From an uncultured bacterium (GTDB lineage: Bacteria > Chloroflexota > Anaerolineae > J036 > Brachytrichaceae), in NCBI GenBank assembly GCA_903873965.1, contig CAIQQO010000317.1, positions 1-39,451 of the forward strand: a DNA stretch of 39,451 nucleotides, read 5' to 3'. Both the position numbers and the translations under genes were made by a program. Of this stretch, positions 9,401 through 17,343 are shown one piece after another (within the stretch, counting starts at the first letter, position 1; each line of letters opens with the position of its first letter). A model generated the notes under the pieces. The model was given only the letters and a program-made list of their open reading frames with translations. It was not told the DNA's origin and ran no database searches.

Positions 9401-10984
9401 GGCCAACGCGCCCGACCAGGTTAATCCTGCAGTGTTGACGGTCGGCAGTGACCCGCTGGAAGCACTACCGCTGCCAGGCTGCGCCTGCGCGTTGGCGGCA
9501 ACTGGCGCATTTACCGTGACCGCGCCCGCGGCAGTGCCGCTGTTATACAGGCCGATCACCACGGTGACGGGTTGTCCCGGAATCATGATGCCCGTGCTGC
9601 CGGCCAGGCCATCTGAGGCGCGCATAGCCTTGATCGTACTTAGGCCGTAATAAGGCGCGTTGACGCGGTTAACAGAGGTGATCAGCGCCGGCATCACTGC
9701 CAGCCGGTCATTGATGGTCGCCGTATTCGTGATGAGATTGCTCAAGGGGGCTAGATCAGCCAAAGCGTTCACGCGCGCCTGATAACTGATCGTTGTGCGT
9801 CCGCCTGCCGCCACGTTCCCGCTCCATGTGATAGCAGCACCGTCAAATACCGGCACGGCTCCTGCCGAGGCCTGTACGCTTCCCGCGACATAGGTCACTC
9901 CGGCGGGAATGGGATTGAGCAAGGTCGCGTTGCCCGGCAACAGGCCGCTGTTGGTGATGTTGACGCTGTAAACAATCACCTGCCCCGCACTGGCTAATGC
10001 ACCTGCAGCAGGCGTTGTTGCGATGCGGCTGGTGTGATAAAGCGGCGCGGCAACCGGGACGGCTAACCGGCGCACCACCGGCGCTAGGCTGAGCGCATCA
10101 CTGACAGTCGCCGTCGTCGTGATCCATCCATTTTGTGCTGTGACCAATGCCTGGTAAGTCAAGGTGACGGATTGGCTGGCCAGAATCGATCCGTTCCAGG
10201 TCAACTGGTTATTGGTCGCGACGAGATTGCCAGTGGCAGGTGAAGTCCGCGCACTTCCAGCCACATAGGCTACTTCAGCGGGCAACGGCGCGCTGATCGA
10301 CACGACGCCGTCACGCCCGGAGTTATTGGGCACAACGATGCTATAGGTCACAGTGTTGCCCGGTATGACAGCGCCGGAAGGCGCGGCGTTGATGACAGTG
10401 CCGGAATAGTCGGAGCGATCGTCATCGAGATACAGGTTCCAGAAGTTAAGTTGGCCTTTATCACCCCAGTACCGATCACACACCGTCAATGTCCATGTGC
10501 CGGCGGTTCGCGCGCCTTTGAAAATACTCAAGCCCGCGGCAGACCGCCATGTATAAGGCCACGAAGCCGCGTTGACATCGTGCGTCACAGCGCCGGGGCC
10601 GGCGCCCGAAGCGGCAGTGGCGCTGTCATCGATGAGCACGTTGAAGTTGGCGTTGGCATCGCCCACGTTGAGAATGTTGATGCTGGCACCATCCGGCGAA
10701 GTCAGGCGCACAAAGACATCACCACGCCACGAATGGGTCAGGTTAATCCCCACCCTGACGGCGCCAAGCAGGAAACTGTCGGGGACGGTAATCGCTGACG
10801 TCACGCTGGCGTTGTCAGTACAACCGTGATCGGGGATAGCCGGCCCAGGTTTTACGCTGGCATAGGTATGGGTGACAGTAGCCTCTGCAGCTTGCACCGA
10901 GAAAGCGCGCCCTGACGCAGCGCCCACCATCACGAGCGCCATAAGCATCACGAAGGCGCGATACACACTCGACAGGCGCATCAT
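6482..10984 (-). CDS. Secreted multidomain protein: P-domain, DUF11-type repeats, kelch, PKD
   Basis: About 1500 residues. I start at the ATG at 10984 because GAGG lies seven bases upstream and the protein then begins with a signal peptide (MMRLSSVYRAFVMLMALVMV, cleavage after ~FSVQA). The frame is open further upstream to 11065 but without signal-like sequence. Domains in order: a proprotein-convertase P-domain (~35-190, with THSWRGDVFVRLTSPDG); several DUF11-type beta repeats (motifs such as TYSIVVPNNSG, VIYSVNITNSG, FTYTLIVRNSG); a possible jelly-roll module (~700-880); another DUF11 unit; kelch repeats (~975-1280, with recurring YVIGGY and YVAGGY strands); a PKD domain (FTWDYGDG); a last DUF11 unit; and C-terminal TYVPVVMQ. 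No protease domain is present although P-domains usually accompany subtilases. Probably a cell-surface or extracellular adhesion/scaffold protein; function inferred from architecture only. Confidence 0.87.
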   Translation of the reverse strand: MMRLSSVYRAFVMLMALVMVGAASGRAFSVQAAEATVTHTYASVKPGPAIPDHGCTDNASVTSAITVPDSFLLGAVRVGINLTHSWRGDVFVRLTSPDGASINILNVGDANANFNVLIDDSATAASGAGPGAVTHDVNAASWPYTWRSAAGLSIFKGARTAGTWTLTVCDRYWGDKGQLNFWNLYLDDDRSDYSGTVINAAPSGAVIPGNTVTYSIVVPNNSGRDGVVSISAPLPAEVAYVAGSARTSPATGNLVATNNQLTWNGSILASQSVTLTYQALVTAQNGWITTTATVSDALSLAPVVRRLAVPVAAPLYHTSRIATTPAAGALASAGQVIVYSVNITNSGLLPGNATLLNPIPAGVTYVAGSVQASAGAVPVFDGAAITWSGNVAAGGRTTISYQARVNALADLAPLSNLITNTATINDRLAVMPALITSVNRVNAPYYGLSTIKAMRASDGLAGSTGIMIPGQPVTVVIGLYNSGTAAGAVTVNAPVAANAQAQPGSGSASSGSLPTVNTAGLTWSGALAVGQRVTLTYRLIGSALSGDYTHAVSINDSQVGAPVQKTFSMPIATPMFELTTFMPGKAAVATGEHFTYTLIVRNSGRAAATASSAVIVLPAGLLPDGFALATAGAAQWAVSPAGATQLEWNGSIPAGGSVSIAIPVMASTLCGTQIALSVALSDRSVAPAITTIAALGVQAYYNVVLNEDFNSVAVAPPTGWTINRPSGNCDFMFANWYNHTGGVGGYFYASSFTCGKTATMDTELRSPVFNLVNATAPVLQFRYDYYRGLAWGQVAAVDISTAGSAGPWVNVWKLTTDDRGPKLARVDLKAYTGKSNLMLRWHYAAPYWAYWWQVDDVLLYQVCPVSIGPEALREGSACRGKTITYTLTVANMGAVADSVKMTYTASANGAWAGWRTTIQPATVQLNAGASVSVNVVIAVPWVSGATPSGGDMVVTAQGTASGQAGQVILRTSAAGCGGWSALANVPVPAADAALTYYGGALYQIGGSADGAYMPTKAVYRYNISANTWQTATMMPVAVAGTDAVAVGDTIYVPGGEINAGNSSQTTLVQAYHPLTNGWDTVAPLPIPLSYYEAHALNGRIYVIGGYSYGAVTNTLLIYDPATNTWTRGAPMAQARMFAAAGVIGGKLYVAGGYNGKQGLNTLEIYTPGVTSDPGVIPAGSWSEGPALLQPKDSGASGVLGDRYLVVAGGWQSKLVTRAVIAFDVQTNVWVELPALSSFRVGARADGDGTRLYVVGGYDILNGASTTSKRNEVMAVCPACAAADKPQGQLAMAVAPTSLRHGQPMTFTVSLADSSPLNFTWDYGDGVRQDNGDRVSTHTYAAGGTYHVVVTASNACGSISVATTVQVAQYGVTLNPPVLSNQVETDPKMALQSNGNLPAIASAVTYTLRVTNTGTLADRILLGVGSSNGWGVSVSPQSTANLAPGQGANVVVVVQLPDGFLSGTNATTLTATSAGDPQATDTSTLTTYLNVYRTYVPVVMQ

Positions 10985-11227
10985 CCTTGTACCTCGTGCA
11001 GTTCGAACTACACACTCGGGCTGCAATCCTTTTTTCATCTCCATCAACGACACATCCATGACCATTCACCATCGCTAGACAACGCTATTTAGCGTCAAAC
11101 TTACGCTATTGTGCTTCAGTATTGCGCTACGCTTTCAACAGATCAGCGCAACCTCTTACACTACTTCATTTTGAGGCGGCACGCAAGGGAAACAATACGC
11201 CGTAACGCCGATTGTGGCGCCAGTGGT

Positions 11228-12880
11228 TTAGTCAGTACTTTTATGAGCCAAATCATTCCGAATAAACACATAAAAATGACGACTGCTAAAGACTTCCATA
11301 ACCAGCGCAATCGATGCATCTGAAGCAATAAACACAGGGTATTCAGTGCGGGTATATCTCTTGATGGCGTCGCTTCGTAATAGCGATTCCGCAAAAACCT
11401 CGTAGGTGACAATGATATCCGGATTCACTTCTTCAACAAAACCAACCGGAATTGCCCCTATAGCACCATTACTACGTTCCTCTGGTATCGCCATTGGGTG
11501 GTATCGAAGTGCAGATGGACTAGCAAGCCCAACGGCATCTATTATTCTGCCGTGAAAACCATAACCAAGTCCGCCTATTTCTGAACTCAGAAGCGTAGCA
11601 TCTGGATATAAATCATATAGCATCCTGCCAGTCTCAATGTATCTCCTTACCCTGGCGCCAGATGCAAAATCCTTATAGTAGGCCGGTGTAGTCACTGACG
11701 AGAAAGCAGCTTGTGTAAAGTCTGCCACCTGACACACGATTATGGGTGAAAGAAAAACGAAAACCATCAGGGCTAACTTGCCAGGTCGAAGAGTACCCAC
11801 CATTAAAGCAACGCTGAAAAGAATCGGAATACCATAAAGAGGTACATACCACGGGAACAGGAATATTTTGCGGAATAAATAAGCGCAGAACAATCCAATT
11901 CCCCAAAGCGCCATGATGGTACCTATCGACTGTTTCGGATCCAGCGATCGTTTCATCATTGGCACAACAATTGGCAAAACAACTCGACCTATCGCCAGGC
12001 CCATAATCATGATAACCAGAACCACTATAACAACACTGGCAATCCGGTGATCAGTAAAGTGATAATGAAAGAATGGCGTTGAGATATTAGGCGTAAAACC
12101 GAGTGCAAGATTTTGTAGCGTCTCTATATATGAAAACTCGTAGACCACCGATTTTGCCATTATCGTATTTGGGATCAACGTGTTAAAAAAATACCATTCA
12201 TAAGCCATAAACGGCATCATACCCATTGCAGCATAAAGCACGACTCTCTTTAGAGAGAATTGCTTATATATCAGCAATGAAAGTAGGACTAGCCCCAATA
12301 CAGCTGCAAATTCTATTCGAAAGAAGGGTGCTGCCGCAAAGATAATAATGCTTTTGGTGTTATTACTGAGCAATAAGTGAAAAGCAATACCTATAAGTGC
12401 CAAAGCCAGTGGTATTTCCATTAACCCAACACTTGAGCTTAGGATCATAGAAATATAAAAAATGAAAAATGCCGAGCGAATTATGGCGGCCCTTCGTGAA
12501 TTAGCAATTCTTGCAAGCAATGATGCGTAGATCACAGCACCCCCAACTGTTGCCATTGCATTGAAAATGCTAATTACCAGAGGCAAATCGAGCGGTATTC
12601 TCGCTGTCTTGCATACCCAGATGATGAGAGCCAATGTGATAGTCCAGCCAGGCGATGAACTGGCATTGATTGCCTCGCTGGAATTGAAATAGGGCGATCC
12701 ACCGTTTGCCAGGTGATCTGCAATACGAAAGTGGATATAAGCATCATCAAAGGCATATTCATGCAAGCGAACATGAATAAATATTAAGAAGGCGGTTACC
12801 CCAACGAAAGCCAAGCCAGTTCGCATCAATTGTAGGCACCGCTTACGATCATGACGGAACTGAACTGGTATTCGTAACAT
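11228..12880 (-). CDS. Polytopic membrane protein, GT39/ArnT-like (GT-C) glycosyltransferase candidate
   Basis: 550 residues with about ten or eleven hydrophobic helices. After the first helix comes EYAFDDAYIHFRIADHLANG: an acidic DD pair in the first extracytoplasmic loop followed by an aromatic/Arg stretch, the usual signature of lipid-linked-sugar GT-C enzymes (PMT, ArnT, AftB-like). Such enzymes transfer a sugar from a polyprenyl-phosphate donor to protein or cell-wall glycan outside the membrane. A soluble C-terminal part (~400-550) follows. The acceptor is unknown. Base composition is clearly lower in GC (about 40-45% by eye in sampled lines) than the neighbours, suggesting recent transfer. 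No strong ribosome binding site precedes the ATG. It lies upstream of the P-domain/DUF11 gene on the same strand, with a 243-bp gap. Confidence 0.7.
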   Translation of the reverse strand: MLRIPVQFRHDRKRCLQLMRTGLAFVGVTAFLIFIHVRLHEYAFDDAYIHFRIADHLANGGSPYFNSSEAINASSSPGWTITLALIIWVCKTARIPLDLPLVISIFNAMATVGGAVIYASLLARIANSRRAAIIRSAFFIFYISMILSSSVGLMEIPLALALIGIAFHLLLSNNTKSIIIFAAAPFFRIEFAAVLGLVLLSLLIYKQFSLKRVVLYAAMGMMPFMAYEWYFFNTLIPNTIMAKSVVYEFSYIETLQNLALGFTPNISTPFFHYHFTDHRIASVVIVVLVIMIMGLAIGRVVLPIVVPMMKRSLDPKQSIGTIMALWGIGLFCAYLFRKIFLFPWYVPLYGIPILFSVALMVGTLRPGKLALMVFVFLSPIIVCQVADFTQAAFSSVTTPAYYKDFASGARVRRYIETGRMLYDLYPDATLLSSEIGGLGYGFHGRIIDAVGLASPSALRYHPMAIPEERSNGAIGAIPVGFVEEVNPDIIVTYEVFAESLLRSDAIKRYTRTEYPVFIASDASIALVMEVFSSRHFYVFIRNDLAHKSTD

Positions 12881-13003
12881 AATGTATGTTAATCCATTAC
12901 ATTGTGAGTTAATCCCTACTATTATATTGTTGCAGTCAAGGCTGCTAGTAGAGCTTCCTGAAAGTCATCGGCAAATGATCGTCGCAAACCTGGGGGGTCT
13001 CGC

Positions 13004-13120
13004 AAAGCGACGAGAGATGATTTGTCGCTTTATTTCCGGTGACTGTACCAAGGGTTAGGGACTAGGGTCAGAGGTCCGATTTCCATTCCATGACCCCTAA
13101 TCCCTGTCCCCTGCCCTTGT
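13004..13120. repeat. Hairpin and imperfect inverted repeat in intergenic gap
   Basis: Two structures lie between the regulator and the membrane glycosyltransferase gene. The first is a perfect 8-bp stem AAAGCGAC/GTCGCTTT (13004-13011 and 13024-13031). The second is an imperfect inverted repeat whose arms are ACCAAGGGTTAGGGACTAGGGTCA (13048-13070 region) and the TGACCCCTAATCCC stretch from 13091 to about 13120. Neither has a T-run. The second looks like an interspersed intergenic repeat. Confidence 0.5.
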
Positions 13121-13127
13121 TACCTTC

Positions 13128-13880
13128 TTAGCAGAACATGTACCCGTTCCCGCGCACCGTAGAGATACGGTGAGCCATAACGGGGTTGTGATCCAGTTTC
13201 TTGCGCAGGCGCATCATGTGAGGTCGCAGGACTTTGATGCCTTCCTCAACGTCGTCATACTGCTTATGCAGGGCACATTTGATCAGGTCATCCACCGACA
13301 CGACATGATCGCGGCGGCTAAGGAGCAGATCGAACATGTGACCTTCTACCGGGCTGAGACGGATGAAATGCCCTTGCGCCATGATGGCATTGGCACGCAC
13401 ATCCCACACAAAGTTAATGGGCTGGCCGCTGGCGCTCTTATACAGCGGCTCCACTTCTATTTCCTCTTCCTCGGCCAACATCTCGGCCACGCCAATGGCC
13501 AGCGTCTGTTCCGCCAGCACGCGCGCGCGCGACTCACGGTGGAACGGTGGATCGGTGCCCAGTACATAATCGCGTACGCCAAGGTTCAACGCCTCGATCG
13601 CCGGTCGAATGCTGGCGCCGTCGTTATCGATCACCAGCGTCGGGGGCAACTGATTCGCGTTCTTGCGCAGCATCGTCAACAAGGGGATAGCGCCCGACTG
13701 CACTTCTGCAACTAGCAACATGCGACCTATGTGATCCCGCGGCTTATCGCCCTGCAGATTGATCAGCGTTTCGGCAATACTGTGCGTATCACGTATTTCA
13801 AAACCTGCTCCAGTGAGCCCCCTGACGATTGCCGGGTCAGGCCCGTGTCCATTATTCAAGTATATTGCGCAACCATTCAT
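13128..13880 (-). CDS. Response-regulator-like protein: pseudo-receiver plus OmpR-type winged helix
   Basis: 250 residues from the ATG at 13880. A GGAG at 13889-13892 supports this start over the ATG at 13931. The C-terminal ~95 residues are an OmpR/PhoB winged-helix domain: IRLSPVEGHMFDLLLSRRDHVVSVDDLI, then a recognition-helix region VEEGIKVLRPHMMRLRKKL and the terminal wing TVRGNGYMF. The N-terminal ~120 residues have the length and spacing of a receiver, with LGVRDYVLG near its end. However, the position of the phosphoacceptor Asp reads LLVAEVQSG, and the conserved Lys is absent. It should therefore act without phosphorylation, or sense something else. No partner kinase is adjacent. A GTCAAC-T-GTTGAC palindrome lies 26 bp upstream and could be an autoregulatory site. 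Confidence 0.85.
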   Translation of the reverse strand: MNGCAIYLNNGHGPDPAIVRGLTGAGFEIRDTHSIAETLINLQGDKPRDHIGRMLLVAEVQSGAIPLLTMLRKNANQLPPTLVIDNDGASIRPAIEALNLGVRDYVLGTDPPFHRESRARVLAEQTLAIGVAEMLAEEEEIEVEPLYKSASGQPINFVWDVRANAIMAQGHFIRLSPVEGHMFDLLLSRRDHVVSVDDLIKCALHKQYDDVEEGIKVLRPHMMRLRKKLDHNPVMAHRISTVRGNGYMFC

Positions 13881-13905
13881 ATATAACACTCCAATTCCCG
13901 GTATG

Positions 13906-13918
13906 GTCAACTGTTGAC
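13906..13918. promoter_or_regulatory. GTCAAC-N-GTTGAC palindrome upstream of regulator gene
   Basis: A perfect 6-bp inverted repeat with a one-base spacer lies just upstream of the start codon of the winged-helix regulator. Its size and place fit a regulator operator, possibly for autoregulation. Binding is inferred. Confidence 0.4.
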
Positions 13919-14045
13919 AATTCTTAGTCACTCAGTACTAGACATGCCGTTGAATGTTATATAGAACATCCTGCTATGCGAGTATATAGGCTATATCGCG
14001 TATGTAAGGGTTGCTATTAATGACATCTCACTGGTGCACTATGTA

Positions 14046-14510
14046 TCAAGGATTGGCAATGCGACTGGAGGCGGTCGGTCGATCGAGTGACCGCGAGGTC
14101 AGAGCGGGACCGACGATCATGACCAGCCCGGCAATCGCGCGACCGGTCTGCGTGGTGGCAAAGACATCGGCGTATCCCACTGAGGCGCAGGTAGAGATGT
14201 AATAGAACGCGTCGACATACGATTTAATCTTGGGATTCAGCCCTTTTTCGGCCGCAAAGAACGCCGCCGCTGCCGTCGCCAGAAATGTAACGACGGCATC
14301 CAGTGGATGGCTCTCCACCGCATCGAGGATCGTGCTTTCAACCTTGTCTTTCGACTGCAACAACTCGTTCAACCATGACTGCAGCGTAGGGCGCAGTCCG
14401 TCGAGCCAGTCCTGCGGCACGACAGCAGGCTGCGCCGCAGCGTCACGATGGGCCTGTACCACCGCAAAGAGTTCATCCAGTGCCTTTTTCTGTTCCGCCG
14501 TCATGGCCAT
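14046..14510 (-). CDS. Two-helix pore-like membrane protein with degenerate K+-channel filter
   Basis: 154 residues. The N-terminal ~65 residues are hydrophilic and helical (MAMTAEQKKALDELFAVVQ). Then come a hydrophobic helix (DAVVTFLATAAAAFFAAEKG, ~70-90), a short segment FYYISTCASVGYADVFATT and a second helix (GRAIAGLVMIVGPAL, ~122-136). This is the helix-pore loop-helix layout of the ion-channel 2 family, but the filter reads SVGYAD where K+ channels have TVGYGD. The T-x-x-GR after the filter is kept. It is the last gene of the four-gene operon. Its Shine-Dalgarno AAGGA overlaps the stop of the PspA-like gene, leaving a 5-bp gap and implying translational coupling. Whether it conducts ions is unknown; it may be a structural or sensing relative. 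Confidence 0.72.
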   Translation of the reverse strand: MAMTAEQKKALDELFAVVQAHRDAAAQPAVVPQDWLDGLRPTLQSWLNELLQSKDKVESTILDAVESHPLDAVVTFLATAAAAFFAAEKGLNPKIKSYVDAFYYISTCASVGYADVFATTQTGRAIAGLVMIVGPALTSRSLDRPTASSRIANP

Positions 14511-14515
14511 AATCG

Positions 14516-15145
14516 CTATCCTTCCGCGCTGGATTTACCTGCGCGCTCTTCGCTGCGGCGCGTGTCAAGTTCCTCACGCGCGACGAGGCGATCCTCGCGC
14601 TGCGCGGTGCTCTCTGCGCGTGCTGCCAATTCCTGATGCACCTGCACCGTCTCGCCGCGCTGTTCGCGCCGCAGGCGTTGCAGGTCTTCCATATCGGTCG
14701 CATTGTTGTCGCGCTCAGCGAGCAGGTCAATCTGGCGCCGGGCGCCCGCCAGTTGCGCCTGAAGCGCTTGAATCTCGACGCGCAGTTTCTCGCTGGTGGC
14801 GGCAAAGTCATGATGGCTTGCTGCTAACGCCTGCGCCTTGGCCTGCGCCTGTTTCAACGCCGCCAGCCGGGCGCGCGCCTCGTTATCGTCGCCGGCGCGA
14901 ATAGCGGTATTGACTTCGTCTTCAATCACATCGGCCTGTGCTGTTGCCGACTGCCACGCCTGCTCTGCGCGTTTCTCCCGCGCTATAGCTTGCGCCAATT
15001 GCTCGGTTAACACTTCCATGCGCCTGCGCGCCGCATCCAGCAACGCATCTGGGTGCGACGCCTCGGTAGGCGCTTGATCCTCTTCGCCGAAGAGATCGTG
15101 CGCGGCATTGCGAAGTGCGATTGAAAGTCGATCAAACAACTTCAT
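14516..15145 (-). CDS. PspA/IM30-like coiled-coil protein
   Basis: 209 residues, slightly shorter than typical PspA (~220). The N-terminus MKLFDRLSIALRNAAHDLFG matches the amphipathic membrane-binding helix of PspA/IM30 proteins. The rest is almost wholly charged coiled coil, including the AIRAGDDNEARARLA segment, typical of the family. PspA proteins form ESCRT-III-like oligomers on the inner face of the membrane and protect it under stress. The long stretch before the second helix (EEDQAPTEASHPDALLDAA) is shorter than the usual helix pair. It lies 36 bp after the flotillin gene and 5 bp before the pore-like gene. No PspF or PspC-like gene is present, so control differs from the enterobacterial system. 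Confidence 0.8.
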   Translation of the reverse strand: MKLFDRLSIALRNAAHDLFGEEDQAPTEASHPDALLDAARRRMEVLTEQLAQAIAREKRAEQAWQSATAQADVIEDEVNTAIRAGDDNEARARLAALKQAQAKAQALAASHHDFAATSEKLRVEIQALQAQLAGARRQIDLLAERDNNATDMEDLQRLRREQRGETVQVHQELAARAESTAQREDRLVAREELDTRRSEERAGKSSAEG

Positions 15146-15181
15146 GGTGGTCTAGTCTACATCCCTGCGAAGGGTCTCGCT

Positions 15182-17311
15182 TTACTTCGTCGTCGCCCGC
15201 AGATACATCTCCTCAAACGAGAGGTCGTTGATCAACGGCATGGCGGCCGCCGCCTTCTGTGCCTTCTCGATCGTGGCGCGGTCGGCATCACCGACCTGCG
15301 CGGCCAGCGTCGTCAGCACGTCGCCCACACTCTGACCTTTCAGCTTATTCACATCGAGCGTCTTATCGACAATCGCGATGACTTGCGGCACGAGCAACGC
15401 CAGATCGCTCAGGCTTGCGCCCATGTCGGCAGGGGGAACGCCCTGTGTGCCGTCCGCCGTCGCCATGCGTGTCAACGCATCGCCATCCGGGTTGCCAGTG
15501 GCGCGGTTGATCAACTGCTGACCAATCTCGCGCACCGGCTGCGGCACGGCCTTCACGATATCGCCCAGACCATCGGCCATCGTTACCAGCCTGAGTAATG
15601 AAGATGCGGCAGTCGGGTCGCCGATCAACTTGATATTCATCGAAGCCAGCGCGCTGCCCAGCGCCTGTGACTTGGCGATCTCGATCTGCACCTGCGCATC
15701 CAATTGCAGCTTCAACAACTCGACGCGTTGCGCCACGCCGTCATAGGCAGCCAGCGCTTCGGCCTTGGCCTTGTTACTTTCAGCCTGCGCTAGACCCTGC
15801 GCCCGCGTTGCTTCGGCTTCAGCCAAACCCTTCACGCGGATCACCTCGGCCTCACGCAACCCGGCATCGGCTTTTGCTTTCGACACATCGGCTTCGGCCA
15901 GACCGGCCGCCGACGCCTTAAAGCGCGCCGCATCAGCGCGCATCTTCTCGGCGTCCATTTCGGCCTGCGCCTGCGTGCGCAAGGTCTCGGCCTGTTTCAA
16001 TGAAGCCACCGCCTGCGCGGTCGCCGTTTCCTTTAACGCCGTTGCCTGGGCTTCAGCTTCACGCGTCTTGCGCAAGGCTTCAAGCTCGATGCGGTTCTTC
16101 TGATCGATCATCGACTTCTGCGCCTCGCGCTCTGCCTCGATCACCTTGATCTTGGATTCGCGCAATGCCTGCTGCGTGGCCTCAACCGTCTTCACGGCCT
16201 GGCTGGCCTCTTCACGTTGCGCCGCCACAACCAGCATATCCTTTTCGGACGAGGTGCGTTTTTGCTGTTCAACCAGCACGAAAATCTGGCGCTGCTGCTC
16301 AGACAGTTCCAGCGACTGGCGACGAGCCACTTCCGCCGAGGCGACTTCCTGCTGCTTGCGCTGATCCTGGATGGCCAGTTGCTGGTCGCGTTCCAGTTCG
16401 GCCAGCGCGACCGCGCGTTCCTTCGATACGCGCGCCATTTCTGACTTCTGCAACTCTTCAAAGACGCGCTGATCGGCCTGCGCCTTTTCCGTAGCCTGCA
16501 TAGTGCGCACTTCGCGCTCCTGCGCCGCCGTCGCCAACGCCAACTGCTGATCAAGATCAAGCCGCAGACGGGCTGTGTCAGTGTCGCGCTGTTTCACTTC
16601 AATTTCAGTGCGGCGCTCAATGTCGTTACGCTCGCGCAAGGCTTGCTGAATCACCTGCGCGTTCGCGCGCGCCACTTGCGCGCCAAACACATCATCGGTG
16701 CCAAACGAGCCCTGGCGCGCCGCACGCAAGGTCAGGATCGACACGGATTCGAGCATCAGGCCGTTCTCTTCAAGGTCGGTCTTCAGCCGGTTCTGCACTT
16801 CCTGGATGAACTTTTCACGCTCCTGGTGCAAGCTCATCAAGGTGAATGACGCGGCCACGTCGCGCAAAGCGCCATCGAGCTTGGCTTCCACCAGGTTCTT
16901 AACGGCGTTGGCGTCCACCTGCCGTCCGCCAATCGTGCGGGCTGCATCGACGATGCCATCCACCGTGGGATTCACCTTGATGTAGAAAATGGCCTTGATA
17001 TCGGCATACTGCGGATCAATGGTGAGTAGCGCATTGTGCTCGGTGCGCTCGATTTCGATCGCCATCGTGCCGAGATCGACCCAGGTCACTTCATGAATGG
17101 TGCGAAAAACCCACGCGCCGCCATTCATGACGACCTTGGGCGGGTCATTGGGTTTGCGAAACAATCCGCCCGTGCGCACAAATGAACGGTTGGCGGGCGT
17201 CTTGACATACGCGCGCGTGATCGAGCGTAGTAACGACATTACGATCAGGAAAATAATGAGAAACGTAGCAATAGAAATGAACGGGGCAAGATCAATAGGC
17301 AGATTCGGCAT
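15182..17311 (-). CDS. Flotillin/SPFH-domain protein (YqiK-like)
   Basis: 709 residues. One N-terminal membrane helix (~10-28, FISIATFLIIFLIVMSLL) is followed by an SPFH/band-7 domain (~40-220; ANRSFVRTGGLFRK, then the QEREKFIQEVQNRL and LESVSILTLR segments). A long Ala/Glu/Lys/Gln-rich coiled coil runs from ~230 to ~560 (repeated AEAxR and AEADVSKAKADA patterns), then a smaller C-terminal domain. E. coli YqiK and other flotillins of this layout form membrane scaffolds in ordered lipid domains. The ATG at 17311 has AAGGAG seven bases upstream. It lies 32 bp after the YqiJ-like gene and 36 bp before the PspA-like gene, which supports a shared transcript. Confidence 0.9.
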   Translation of the reverse strand: MPNLPIDLAPFISIATFLIIFLIVMSLLRSITRAYVKTPANRSFVRTGGLFRKPNDPPKVVMNGGAWVFRTIHEVTWVDLGTMAIEIERTEHNALLTIDPQYADIKAIFYIKVNPTVDGIVDAARTIGGRQVDANAVKNLVEAKLDGALRDVAASFTLMSLHQEREKFIQEVQNRLKTDLEENGLMLESVSILTLRAARQGSFGTDDVFGAQVARANAQVIQQALRERNDIERRTEIEVKQRDTDTARLRLDLDQQLALATAAQEREVRTMQATEKAQADQRVFEELQKSEMARVSKERAVALAELERDQQLAIQDQRKQQEVASAEVARRQSLELSEQQRQIFVLVEQQKRTSSEKDMLVVAAQREEASQAVKTVEATQQALRESKIKVIEAEREAQKSMIDQKNRIELEALRKTREAEAQATALKETATAQAVASLKQAETLRTQAQAEMDAEKMRADAARFKASAAGLAEADVSKAKADAGLREAEVIRVKGLAEAEATRAQGLAQAESNKAKAEALAAYDGVAQRVELLKLQLDAQVQIEIAKSQALGSALASMNIKLIGDPTAASSLLRLVTMADGLGDIVKAVPQPVREIGQQLINRATGNPDGDALTRMATADGTQGVPPADMGASLSDLALLVPQVIAIVDKTLDVNKLKGQSVGDVLTTLAAQVGDADRATIEKAQKAAAAMPLINDLSFEEMYLRATTK

Positions 17312-17343
17312 GATTTAACTCCTTATGAAGAGATTTCACCTAG

